Below are positions 7,425 through 16,119 of a stretch of 64,000 nucleotides of DNA, one piece after another. A model generated the notes under the pieces. That model searched no databases and was not told the DNA's origin. It worked only from the letters and a program-made list of their open reading frames with translations. A program made the position numbers and the translations under genes. Within the stretch, counting starts at the first letter, position 1. Every line of letters starts with the position of its first letter. Origin of the DNA: a virus; IMG/VR virus record IMGVR_UViG_3300026478_000749, positions 1 to 64,000 of that record; one strand, 5' to 3'.

Positions 7425-8894
7425 ATGAAAGATATTTATCTACATATGAATAGCCAGAATATTTTAAAGTTTTATGGTAGTAGATTGAATTCTAAATTAG
7501 ATAGTTCAGAATTTTATGATTATGAGATAAGTAAAGTAACAGATGATTACAATACTGATGTATTAGATTTGTCCACACCAATTACTTACCAAACACTAAA
7601 AATAGACCAATCTTTGGCTAATTTTAGTTGTTCAAGGAACACGATTAGCTTAAACGAGTATAATAATACCGTTAATGATCCAAATTACAAATATTCTGGA
7701 TTAACCTTAACTGTGCCATATTCCAATTTTGTAAACCACGTATCAGCAAATTACCAACACACCATATTGAATAGCGATGTTTACAAGTACACAGGTTTTA
7801 CTGGAGAAACGCACTATTTTACAATATCAGCATTTAACCAACCTTTAGCTAAAGATATTAGGTTTACTTCACCAGATGAAATATCCGTAATTACGGGATT
7901 TACAACAGGAACAACAAATGTTTTAAAATGTACATTACGTTTGGCTGATGAAGATGCTTGTTGCGGCTTACCTAATAAACTAAGTAACAAACCTTGGGCT
8001 TATCAGTTTAAAGAGCCCTTTTTAGATTGTCCTTCAACAATTGAAAGAAGAGCAGCTAGTGGGTGGACTTTGGATTTTATTTTTAATAGGGAGGGGTTGC
8101 CATGGTCTAGCGGAGGTGTTTTCTATTATTTTGGAACTAGAGGATCAAATAGCCCATCCGATTATGCTGACAGTAATTTATCTTTTCAGTTTACTTCTGA
8201 TGGAAGAATAAAATGGACCGCTATTCGTTATTCGGGTTACTGCGCTAACGACGCCTATACAGAAACATATTATACAGATATGGGTCAAACCCCAACATTA
8301 TGTGCAACTGGTTTGACTAAAGATTTTAATATTACTATTGTTTTTGATAGATACAAGCATTATGATAATTGCGATATTGAAAATATGGGTGGATGGAATG
8401 ATATGCTTGGTTTTAAAATATCTGACTATTCTGACACAGTGATAACTGCTGTTACCTCAAATCAGCTAGCAACATATGAAGAAAAATATGAATTTTTAAA
8501 TAAAAAGTGGGCAGACGAGAGACAGAGAAGGTTGGGGACACTTAAAATATACTTAAATGGTAGACCAATTTATAAAAAAGAAAATTGGGAAGAGGTTGTT
8601 GCTTCTAATAGGGGAGCTCAACCATTTATCCAATCGTGGGGAGGAGGAACTGGATTAATGAATAGTGTTCATTCTGGTGTTTCTTGTTTTAATATTAAAT
8701 CAATAAAATATTATGAAGAGCCACTAGACTTTGTACATGTTAGACACAATTTCTTAACAAGAATTAATAATTATGACTTCTTTATATGCGGAATTGATTG
8801 TGATGACGATTTAATATCATACGTTACAAATGGCCTTTTGGCTGAAAACGGTGAATATTTAATAACAGAAGACGATAATATGGCTTTATACTAA
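7425..8894 (+). CDS. LamG/concanavalin-like virion adhesin
   Basis: A 489-residue protein. The middle and C-terminal parts look like a concanavalin/LamG jelly-roll: GWTLDFIFNREG, FYYFGTRGSN, LSFQFTSDGRIKW, then ITIVFDR, LKIYLNGRPIYK and SCFNIKSIKYYEEPLD, the usual ending with a 'decorative strand plus Y-x-x-L' pattern. Such domains bind glycans and are typical of tail-fibre or baseplate adhesins. Cys residues are clustered (CCGLPNK near residue 180). The start may be the ATG at 7425 or the in-frame ATG at 7446. The second has TATTTATC 5 nt upstream, so 7446 deserves consideration. Next gene starts 14 nt downstream. Confidence 0.82.
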   Translation: MKDIYLHMNSQNILKFYGSRLNSKLDSSEFYDYEISKVTDDYNTDVLDLSTPITYQTLKIDQSLANFSCSRNTISLNEYNNTVNDPNYKYSGLTLTVPYSNFVNHVSANYQHTILNSDVYKYTGFTGETHYFTISAFNQPLAKDIRFTSPDEISVITGFTTGTTNVLKCTLRLADEDACCGLPNKLSNKPWAYQFKEPFLDCPSTIERRAASGWTLDFIFNREGLPWSSGGVFYYFGTRGSNSPSDYADSNLSFQFTSDGRIKWTAIRYSGYCANDAYTETYYTDMGQTPTLCATGLTKDFNITIVFDRYKHYDNCDIENMGGWNDMLGFKISDYSDTVITAVTSNQLATYEEKYEFLNKKWADERQRRLGTLKIYLNGRPIYKKENWEEVVASNRGAQPFIQSWGGGTGLMNSVHSGVSCFNIKSIKYYEEPLDFVHVRHNFLTRINNYDFFICGIDCDDDLISYVTNGLLAENGEYLITEDDNMALY

Positions 8895-8896
8895 AA

Positions 8897-8904
8897 TATT
8901 TATT
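8897..8904 (+). promoter_or_regulatory. TATTTATT motif, 3 nt from ATG
   Basis: TATTTATT separated from the ATG at 8908 by only TAA. If it acts as a -10 element, the mRNA would be leaderless or nearly so. Confidence 0.4.
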
Positions 8905-8907
8905 TAA

Positions 8908-10887
8908 ATGGCAGGATTAAAAATTTCCGAATTATCTAGTTCACTAGCACCAAGTTTAACGGGTGTTACCCCGGTTGTATTGGGTAGTACAACATATAAA
9001 TCTACACTTCAAAGTCTTAGACAAGTTCTTGTTGATAGTGGTTCGCACGTCTTCACTGGAAGTCAAGTTATTAAAGGTGACTTAACAATAAGTGGTTCTA
9101 TAACCGCACAACAATATATTTTAAGTTCGTCAATAACAAACATCACTACAGAAACAATTAGTGGGTCGTCAAATTTTGGTAATAGTATTGATGATAAACA
9201 TACTTTTACTGGGTCCTTATTTGTGTCTGGGGCAGTTATGTCTGAAGGCATATGGGATAAAGGAAACTTATACGTTTCAGGTTCTGCAATTATTGGAATT
9301 GACACGATTATTAGTGGGTCAAACTCACCAAAACTTCACGTAAGGAATTCTGGTAGTCTTAATATCGCACATTTTGAGGGTTATAATGATTATTATGCTC
9401 AAGTTTACATTACGAATACTAATTCTGGAAGTTTAGCCAGTTCTGATTTGGTTTTAACTGCAGATAATGGAAATGAAACTGTTCACTTTGTTGATTTGGG
9501 TATTAACTCAAGCACATATAATGGTGGATATGTTGGATATGAAAACGACGCATATCTTTTAAATGTTGGTAAAGATTTATATATTGGTACTGTTGGTGGA
9601 ACAAACCACCCAGCTGAATTAAAACTATTTGCAAATAATAGTTGGGAAAACCCACAAATTATTATTCATACAGGAAGCCAGGTTACCTTTAATACTGGTT
9701 CTTTTTCTGATGGTTACACATATGAGTTCAGCGGAAGTATTAAATTACAAAATGAATTAAGTGTTGATGGTTCTGTTACTGCTTCCTATTTTGTTGGTGA
9801 CGGTAGTCATTTAACAAATTTGCCCGTTCAAACAACGAATGTTTCAATGTTCTTGTCATCGAGTACATTTAATACATTTACATCATCATACAGCACTACA
9901 AGCGCATCTTTTGATTCTAGAATTATAGCGGCAACAAACGAACAAGATCTATCATATTTCGCAACGACAGGGTCAAATATATTTGTTGGGAACCAAATTA
10001 TTAGTGGTAGTAAATATTTGGCAGTAGATACAATACAAAATTTAAGTGGTAGTATAAACTTAATAACCGACGGTGACACCGTACAAATTTTAGGAAGTAA
10101 TTTATCTGTTGTAAATGGTGGTATATTAACAAATTTTAATGTTTCAGCATCTTCATTAACTGGATCTATTGATTACTCTAATCTAACAAATGTACCAAAT
10201 CCAACACTAATTAGTAGTGGGCCAACAGCACCTGGTAGTGCGGTTGTTGCTAATGATACAGATGTTGATATTAATTATTCAGGGTATGGAACTAGATGGA
10301 CTTTTACAGTAACTGGTTTAACTTTTCCTGATTCAACAATTCAAACAACAGCGTTCACTGGATTCACAGCAGGATTAGTATCAGGTAGCTCTCAAATACA
10401 ATATAGTGGATTAACAGGAATACCTTCAGGACTAGTATCTGGTAGTTCACAAATAAGTGGTTTGGGGTATGCAATAACCGGTTCAAATACATTTAATGGT
10501 AACCAAACAATCAATGGTTCATTAATTATTGAAGGTGTTAGCGAGGTTATTACAGTTGATGGCGGATTTAATGGAAATAGAACATTTGATTATACATCGG
10601 GATCAATATTCTACTTAACAGGTTTAACGGGAAATGGTGTATGGAATGTTAATAATGTGCCAACCACAAACAATAGAACATTAACACTTACATATGTTAT
10701 CGAACAAGGTGTAACACCATATAGTGGTTCACAATATCAAATAAACGGTTCAAACGTAACAATTAAATGGGTTGATAACACAATACCAACGGGTAGTGCA
10801 AACAATACAGAAGTAATTGGCTTAACCGCATTTAGAGTTGGTTCATCTTGGAATGTTATCGGCTCATTATCAACATTTGGTGTATAA
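8908..10887 (+). CDS. Long tail fibre-like protein (SGS-rich)
   Basis: A 659-residue fibrous protein, Ser/Thr/Gly/Asn-rich with many repeated short beta motifs. It has SGSSQI and SGSxxI elements, FxGNQxIxGSL elements (for example SNTFNGNQTINGSL), and a paired segment GLVSGSSQIQYSGLTGIPS / GLVSGSSQISGLGY. The N-terminus MAGLKISELSSSLAPSL is a probable virion-attachment region and resembles the start of the truncated gene at the right end of the window (MSIVRISELQRL). These patterns are typical of trimeric beta-structured tail fibres that contact the host. It is followed by the lectin-like gene with a 1-nt stop/start overlap. Host receptor unknown. Confidence 0.82.
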   Translation: MAGLKISELSSSLAPSLTGVTPVVLGSTTYKSTLQSLRQVLVDSGSHVFTGSQVIKGDLTISGSITAQQYILSSSITNITTETISGSSNFGNSIDDKHTFTGSLFVSGAVMSEGIWDKGNLYVSGSAIIGIDTIISGSNSPKLHVRNSGSLNIAHFEGYNDYYAQVYITNTNSGSLASSDLVLTADNGNETVHFVDLGINSSTYNGGYVGYENDAYLLNVGKDLYIGTVGGTNHPAELKLFANNSWENPQIIIHTGSQVTFNTGSFSDGYTYEFSGSIKLQNELSVDGSVTASYFVGDGSHLTNLPVQTTNVSMFLSSSTFNTFTSSYSTTSASFDSRIIAATNEQDLSYFATTGSNIFVGNQIISGSKYLAVDTIQNLSGSINLITDGDTVQILGSNLSVVNGGILTNFNVSASSLTGSIDYSNLTNVPNPTLISSGPTAPGSAVVANDTDVDINYSGYGTRWTFTVTGLTFPDSTIQTTAFTGFTAGLVSGSSQIQYSGLTGIPSGLVSGSSQISGLGYAITGSNTFNGNQTINGSLIIEGVSEVITVDGGFNGNRTFDYTSGSIFYLTGLTGNGVWNVNNVPTTNNRTLTLTYVIEQGVTPYSGSQYQINGSNVTIKWVDNTIPTGSANNTEVIGLTAFRVGSSWNVIGSLSTFGV

Positions 10888-11564
10888 TGATTAATAGATT
10901 ATCGTCTCGTAGTGGTTCAAGTAATAGATTTGGTAAAAAAAAATTACCTAAAGTAAATCAAATTATACAAGAATTTGATTATCCTAATTTCGCATCAACA
11001 TCGGGCCTTACTTATTTGGGTAATGTTTCCGTTACATCAAATATTCTTTATTTAACAAGCGCACTAAACAACAGAATTGGTAATGTATATAGAACAAGTG
11101 CAATTAAATATAATAGAAACTTTTCTGTAAATTGGTCAACATTTATTGGCGGTGGGACGGGTGCAGATGGATTTTGTTTACAATGGACTTCAACCAATAA
11201 TACAAATGGTTCTACGGGCGGTGGGGTCGGTTTAGTTAATTCGGTTAATACAATAAATGCCATTACATTTTTAACTTGGTCTAATAATAGTTATAATTGG
11301 TATAAAAATATGTCAATTCAATCCAATAATTCAGTTTCTTCAGGATTTTGGAGACAAACATTATATTTTTGGGGTGATTATAACCATTCTACACAAACTT
11401 TCTCACTTTATTGGAATACAACAAATACTAAGCCCGGTTCACCAAATAAAATATTTACAGGTTTTTCATTTGACAATGGTTCCTATTATATAGGATTTGG
11501 TGCTGCGACAGGAGGTGGAAACGATAATCATCAATTACTAAGTTGGGGTTTGATTTTTAATTAA
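10887..11564 (+). CDS. L-type lectin-like protein
   Basis: A 225-residue protein starting at the ATG at 10887, which overlaps the fibre gene's stop (TAATG). A longer frame from 10848 would lie inside the fibre gene and is less likely. After a basic N-terminus, the sequence follows the legume-lectin/L-type fold: YLGNVSVTSNILYLT, RTSAIKYNRNFSVNWSTF, GGTGADGFCLQWTS, GGGVGLVNSVN, and FWRQTLYFWGDYNHSTQTFS. In this fold the 'GADGF' turn supplies the conserved Asp of the sugar-binding site, and a Gly-rich loop follows. It is probably a glycan-binding tip or accessory fibre protein acting with the preceding fibre. The fold call is by motif. Confidence 0.8.
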   Translation: MINRLSSRSGSSNRFGKKKLPKVNQIIQEFDYPNFASTSGLTYLGNVSVTSNILYLTSALNNRIGNVYRTSAIKYNRNFSVNWSTFIGGGTGADGFCLQWTSTNNTNGSTGGGVGLVNSVNTINAITFLTWSNNSYNWYKNMSIQSNNSVSSGFWRQTLYFWGDYNHSTQTFSLYWNTTNTKPGSPNKIFTGFSFDNGSYYIGFGAATGGGNDNHQLLSWGLIFN

Positions 11565-11587
11565 AAAACAAAATATAGACAGTAAAC

Positions 11588-11595
11588 TATTTATA
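11588..11595 (+). promoter_or_regulatory. TATTTATA motif, 4 nt from ATG
   Basis: CTATTTATA followed by AAAT and the ATG at 11600. Same orientation and spacing as at 17911. Confidence 0.5.
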
Positions 11596-11599
11596 AAAT

Positions 11600-11968
11600 A
11601 TGGAATTTTTTATCAGACAGGGGGCAAGTGACCCAATTTTAAAACTTAGATTGATTGATGATGGTAAAAATGACAAATCATCATTTAATGATTTATTGGA
11701 AAATTCCGATATTACTTTTGAAATGTACGATTATAAAACCGAAGAACCTATAATTCTTAACGGAACAGCTCTGATCACAACCAGAACAAAAAAATATAAT
11801 CAAACAACCGATGAATATTATATAACATACAGATTTACAGAGGTTCAAACTGTAAAACCTGGTAAGTATGAAGGTAAATTTATTGTTCAATTTTTAGATA
11901 CTAATTCTAATCCAACCACAAAACTCATATTACCAGTAAAAGAAAAATTATTCATTAACATCATTTAA
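11600..11968 (+). CDS. BppU-like baseplate/fibre-attachment protein (tentative)
   Basis: A 122-residue beta-rich protein. It begins FIRQGASDPILKLRLIDDG, then ITFEMYDYKTEEPII, YYITYRFTEVQTVKPGKYEGKFIVQFLD, and closes KEKLFINII. This order (RQGDxxP-x-L-x-L-x-D, F-x-M, Y-x-F...GxYxGxFxVxF) matches the N-terminal Ig-like domain of phage baseplate upper proteins (BppU family), which anchor receptor-binding proteins. It sits directly after the fibre and lectin genes, which supports that role. It has its own TATTTATA motif 4 nt upstream of the ATG. The following 91 nt carry the polymerase promoter/leader. Confidence 0.72.
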   Translation: MEFFIRQGASDPILKLRLIDDGKNDKSSFNDLLENSDITFEMYDYKTEEPIILNGTALITTRTKKYNQTTDEYYITYRFTEVQTVKPGKYEGKFIVQFLDTNSNPTTKLILPVKEKLFINII

Positions 11969-12002
11969 TTTTTTTTTATCCATAATTTTATGTATATTTA
12001 CA
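11969..12002 (+). promoter_or_regulatory. Possible polymerase-gene promoter
   Basis: TATATTTA (11993-12000) resembles the Bacteroidota -7 box TAnnTTTG (7 of 8), but the -33 position about 19 nt upstream is TTTT rather than TTTG. Transcription would start near 12004-12007, at the foot of the hairpin that follows. Tentative. Confidence 0.3.
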
Positions 12003-12047
12003 GGGTAAAGGCAAATTACGGTTTCCCCGTAAGCTAATGTGTCACCC
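12003..12047 (+). promoter_or_regulatory. Structured 5' leader of the DNA polymerase mRNA
   Basis: Outer stem GGGT (12003-12006) with ACCC (12044-12047). Inner stem GC (12011-12012) with GC (12033-12034), an AAA bulge (12013-12015), then TTACGG (12016-12021) with CCGTAA (12027-12032) around a 5-nt loop. It ends 12 nt before the polymerase ATG. T4 and RB69 DNA polymerases repress their own translation by binding a hairpin at this place; an analogous operator is inferred here, not shown. Confidence 0.45.
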
Positions 12048-12059
12048 AAAAAATAAAAT

Positions 12060-14966
12060 ATGCAAGAGATTATATCTCAAGAAGTTATCGAGAGCTTCTT
12101 GAACGGTTCTGACCCGGAAAGCTACATTGTTGGTGTTGAGTATGATTACATGGCCAACAAAATTTACAAAATTATACAAGACCCCATAAGAGGAAAATAC
12201 GTCACTGAAGACACCTTCATACCATTTCTTTGGGCGGGTGATTTAAGTGAGTTCAATTTCTATGGAGGTAGTAAAGCCCTTCAAAAAAAGAAAATGGGTG
12301 AGTATGGTATTTTAAGCACCAAACTTCAAACTGGCGAAAATGAAAGATTGGAAGCCGGCTTAAAGTACATGGTTAAAAGTACCAAGGGTTACCAAGAACT
12401 TATTAAATTTTTTAAAGATGGTGGTATTGATCCTTGGGGAGAAAATTTCAAATCTCAGTTTATTATTTTAACGCCGGTAGAACAATACCTTATTCAAAAG
12501 AAAAAAAGATTATTCAAAGGTATTGAAGATTATAATGAAGTTCATAGAATGGTATTCGATATTGAGACAACGGGTCTTGATCCGTTGAATGATAAAATCA
12601 TTTTAATTGGAATCAAAGATAATCGCGGTTATAGAAAACTATTGGATGCATATGGTGAAGATGGTGAGAAAAAATGTATCGAAGAATTTTTCAAAATTAT
12701 AAAAGACCTTAAACCAACGATTATTAGTGGTTACAATTCTGCAGCATTTGACTTACCATTCATAATGAAAAGAGCAGAGTTACTTGGTGTGGATATCAAA
12801 AAAGCTACTCAAATTTTTACAAAAAGTGGTATCAAAACAAAAGAAGGTGTTTTAAAATTAGCAAACGAAGTTGAGCCATATACACAATATGTTTTATGGG
12901 GATTCAGCATGGTTGATATTGCACACTCTGTTCGTAGAGCACAAGCGATTAATTCTGAAATTAAATCTTGGGGATTAAAGTATATCACAAAGTATCTAGA
13001 AAAAGAAAAACCAAATCGTGTGTACGTTGATGGTGCTTTCATTTCTAAAATTTATTTGGATAACGAAAGTTATTACATAAACCCTAAGACAGGAAAATAT
13101 AAAAAAATTGGCGAGCCGGGAACAGATGGTTTATTAGAAAAATACCCTGGTAAATATGAAGTTTGGCCGGGTAGAAAAATTGTAGAACAATATCTTGACG
13201 ATGACTTGTATGAAACAATGATTGTTGATGATTCATTTAGTCAATCTACGTTTTTACTTTCTAAAGTGATCCCAACAACATACGAAAGGATCGCAACAAT
13301 GGGTACAGCAACTCTTTGGAAAATTCTAATGTTAGCTTGGTCTTATGAAAATGATTTAGCTGTACCACTTAAAGATGAGAAGAGAAGTATCACTGGTGGT
13401 TTATCAAGATTATTGACAGTTGGTTACTCAAAGAACATTGTTAAGTTTGACTATGCATCACTTTACCCGTCAATTCAACTTGTGTACGATGTATTTCCGG
13501 ATTGTGATATTATGGGTGTACAGAAATCAATGTTAAAGTATTTTCGTAACATTCGTATTTTATACAAAAGATTAGCCGCGGAATTAAAAGATAAAGATCC
13601 GGTACAAGCTGAGATGTATGATAGAAAGCAGTTACCAATTAAAATTTTTATCAACGCGTATTTTGGATCGTTGTCAGCACCACAGGTATTTCCATGGGGA
13701 GATATGAATATGGGTGAGATGATTACCTGTACTGGTCGTCAGTGTTTAAGAATGATGATTATGTTCTTTATGAAAAAAGGATATAAACCTCTTGTAATGG
13801 ATACTGATGGTGTTAACTTTGAAACACCTGAAACTATTAACGAGCACAAATATATTGGTAAGGGTAATAACGAATTAGTTGAGGCTGGTAAGGAATATAG
13901 TGGTGTTGAGGCAGACACTGCAGAATTCAATGATTTGTTTATGAGAAATGAAATGGGCTTGGACATTGACTATATGGCGCCGGCTTGTATTAATGTTTCT
14001 CGTAAAAATTATATTATTAAGCTTATCAAGAAAGGTAAAGAAAAAATAAAACTAACTGGAAATACAATTAAATCTAAAAAGCTTCAGCAATATGTTGTTG
14101 AGTTTTTAGATCAAGGATTAGTTCATTTACTTAATGGTGACGGTGTTGAATTTTTAAACTTGTACTATGAAACAATTGAAAAAATTTATAACAAGCAAAT
14201 ACCATTAACAAAAATTGCAAATAAGGCGCGTGTTAAACAAAGTGTAGAAGATTATAAAAAGCATTGTAAAAAAGTAACTAAATCTGGTGCTGCAATGTCA
14301 AGACAAGCTCACATGGAATTGGTTCTTGAAAACAATTATCCAGCAACTTTGGGTGAAACAATTTACTATGTTAATAATGGTACTAAAAAAGGCGATGGGG
14401 ATGTTCAAAAATTAACAAAGCCAACAAAAAAACAACAAGAGGAATATTTTGCAAAACATGGCAAACCTCTACCAGCTGATTATATTCAAATTAATTGTTA
14501 CATGATTACGGAACGTGATTTGGTTAACAATCCTGATATGACAGGTGATTATAATTCTGCGAGGTATATCAGTATCTTTAATAAAAGAGTTGAGCCGTTG
14601 TTAGTTGTTTTTAAACCAGAGATTAGAGAAGATATATTAATAGATGACCCATCAAAGCGAATCTTCTTTACAAAAAAACAATGTGAATTGGTTTCAGGAT
14701 ATCCATTAAAAACAGAAGGTCAAGATAGTCTAGATGAAGTAATGACATTATCTGATGGCGAAGTTATGTTCTGGAATAGAATTAACAAAGACCCGTTTTT
14801 TATGTATGTTGAGGACAGCTTAAAACATGTTGATCAGAAGTGGATAGAATACAATAGAAAGGTTGTTTCTTTCCAGGCTGAAAGTATCAAAGAGAAGCAC
14901 GAGGAGGATGAAATGATCGAAAGAAACTCTCACGATTATGCATTACATGCTGCTATACCAGATTAA
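12060..14966 (+). CDS. 43: Family B DNA polymerase, T4 gp43-like
   Basis: A 968-residue replicative DNA polymerase with 3'-5' proofreading. Exo I is VFDIETTG (D167, E169), Exo II is GYNSAAFD (N226, D231), and Exo III is the YLDDD region before 400. Polymerase motif A is FDYASLYPSIQ (D464), motif B KIFINAYFGS (around 528-537), and motif C MDTDGVNF (D581, D583). Motif C ends in Gly where most family B enzymes have Ser (DTDS); both catalytic Asp remain. Length is slightly above T4 gp43 (about 900). No TATTTATA motif precedes it. It overlaps tail-to-tail by 4 nt with the minus-strand neck gene. It would work with the gp32-, gp41- and UvsX-like proteins encoded at 38.9-43.8 kb. Confidence 0.97.
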   Translation: MQEIISQEVIESFLNGSDPESYIVGVEYDYMANKIYKIIQDPIRGKYVTEDTFIPFLWAGDLSEFNFYGGSKALQKKKMGEYGILSTKLQTGENERLEAGLKYMVKSTKGYQELIKFFKDGGIDPWGENFKSQFIILTPVEQYLIQKKKRLFKGIEDYNEVHRMVFDIETTGLDPLNDKIILIGIKDNRGYRKLLDAYGEDGEKKCIEEFFKIIKDLKPTIISGYNSAAFDLPFIMKRAELLGVDIKKATQIFTKSGIKTKEGVLKLANEVEPYTQYVLWGFSMVDIAHSVRRAQAINSEIKSWGLKYITKYLEKEKPNRVYVDGAFISKIYLDNESYYINPKTGKYKKIGEPGTDGLLEKYPGKYEVWPGRKIVEQYLDDDLYETMIVDDSFSQSTFLLSKVIPTTYERIATMGTATLWKILMLAWSYENDLAVPLKDEKRSITGGLSRLLTVGYSKNIVKFDYASLYPSIQLVYDVFPDCDIMGVQKSMLKYFRNIRILYKRLAAELKDKDPVQAEMYDRKQLPIKIFINAYFGSLSAPQVFPWGDMNMGEMITCTGRQCLRMMIMFFMKKGYKPLVMDTDGVNFETPETINEHKYIGKGNNELVEAGKEYSGVEADTAEFNDLFMRNEMGLDIDYMAPACINVSRKNYIIKLIKKGKEKIKLTGNTIKSKKLQQYVVEFLDQGLVHLLNGDGVEFLNLYYETIEKIYNKQIPLTKIANKARVKQSVEDYKKHCKKVTKSGAAMSRQAHMELVLENNYPATLGETIYYVNNGTKKGDGDVQKLTKPTKKQQEEYFAKHGKPLPADYIQINCYMITERDLVNNPDMTGDYNSARYISIFNKRVEPLLVVFKPEIREDILIDDPSKRIFFTKKQCELVSGYPLKTEGQDSLDEVMTLSDGEVMFWNRINKDPFFMYVEDSLKHVDQKWIEYNRKVVSFQAESIKEKHEEDEMIERNSHDYALHAAIPD

Positions 14967-16078
14967 ATAACGTTAAATGGATTTGTCATAGGTCTGAACT
15001 TGAGGGCCTTATTAAGGTTCTCAGCTTCATTGCCTTTTCTTTCAAGCATTTTGTCTGGACGAAGTCTTTCAAGTCTTAACATCAATTCTTCATTTAGCTT
15101 AAGTCTCTCATCTTTAGCTTCTGTAAGAAGAGATGTGTAGTCTAATTTAACATCGCTATCTGGTACTTTTAAATCGCCAGAGAATTTACCATAGATTCTA
15201 CCTAACGCTTCTTTGCAATAAGTCATTAGATATTTTCTAACCCAGTTTTGCGCCGGTCTATTTAATTCGTCCCATTGAAGTTGATCCATCACAACGTCTG
15301 ATGGCAATCTAACTACATCTTTATTTTCTTTTAAACAGGTGTCTCTATCGAAAGTATCATAATACCAATACCAAACTTTAATATTATTGTTTTGTATCGA
15401 ACCAAAATCATATTTACCGCCTGGTACGTTCATTAAGTGTACATATTTTATACCATTTGGTCCAGCTGTTATTCTATATGTTAAATCCCCGCCAATTAAA
15501 CGGTTTTTTATATTTCTATCTTGCATTCTTAATAACAAATCAAATGCTGGCAATAAGAAGTAAGACCCTGAAGCGCCAACTTGGGCAAAACCACCCACAC
15601 CACCAAAACCAACACCACCAAGACCACCAAAACCACCTAAGAATGGGTCAACAATTGAATCAGTTAGCTCAGCTCTTGAAAACCAAAGTAATTCATTTAT
15701 TTCTCTTCCGGCTGGTATTTCATAAATTTGTTTATTGCGCTCTAGGGTTATATAATCTTTTTTTAATTCCCACGGCCCCCCTGCTTGTAGACCAACGATT
15801 TTCGAGTAAGAATAGGTATATTGAGTTTCGTAATTAATATCTCTAGTAGTAAAAGCTTTTGTTAAAGATTGTGTGTCTACATCTAATCCAGCTAACGCTG
15901 ACCATTGAGATTCGATAAGCCAATCATTAACTAGTTGCTCATATTCACTTACAGATATTTCAAGGAACGAGTCCATTTGCTCTTCTGTTAATTCAACACC
16001 TCTAACTGGCATACCCAAAAGGTGTAATATCTGACTATAAAGTTTTTCTTTTTCTGGTGCGCTTATAACAGTACTCAT
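14963..16078 (-). CDS. Neck protein, gp13-like (tentative)
   Basis: A 371-residue virion protein. It is placed with the gp14- and gp15-like genes and followed by sheath and tube, as in the T4 order 13-14-15-18-19, which suggests head completion (neck). Features include an N-terminal helical region (KEKLYSQILHLLGMP, TEEQMDSFLEISVSEYEQLVNDWLIESQWS), a tight glycine-rich insertion (GGFGGLGGVGFGGVGGF, about 146-162), an aromatic segment (IKVWYWYYDTFDRD), and a C-terminal helix pair (LLTEAKDERLKLNEELMLRLERL). It lies on the opposite strand to the other neck genes and overlaps the polymerase stop. The assignment rests mainly on context. Confidence 0.72.
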   Translation of the reverse strand: MSTVISAPEKEKLYSQILHLLGMPVRGVELTEEQMDSFLEISVSEYEQLVNDWLIESQWSALAGLDVDTQSLTKAFTTRDINYETQYTYSYSKIVGLQAGGPWELKKDYITLERNKQIYEIPAGREINELLWFSRAELTDSIVDPFLGGFGGLGGVGFGGVGGFAQVGASGSYFLLPAFDLLLRMQDRNIKNRLIGGDLTYRITAGPNGIKYVHLMNVPGGKYDFGSIQNNNIKVWYWYYDTFDRDTCLKENKDVVRLPSDVVMDQLQWDELNRPAQNWVRKYLMTYCKEALGRIYGKFSGDLKVPDSDVKLDYTSLLTEAKDERLKLNEELMLRLERLRPDKMLERKGNEAENLNKALKFRPMTNPFNVI

Positions 16079-16094
16079 TAAAATAGCTTTTACT

Positions 16095-16116
16095 AATAAA
16101 TACCAGATTATAAATA
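16095..16116 (-). promoter_or_regulatory. Two TATTTAT motifs upstream of the neck gene
   Basis: On the minus strand TATTTATA (16116-16109) and TATTTATT (16102-16095) lie in tandem, the nearer one 16 nt before the ATG at 16078. Confidence 0.45.
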
Positions 16117-16119
16117 AAA

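Noticed and set aside
12003-12047. Known riboswitch (preQ1, c-di-GMP types) in front of the polymerase gene
   Set aside because: The conserved cores of those classes are not present; only a generic bulged hairpin can be supported.
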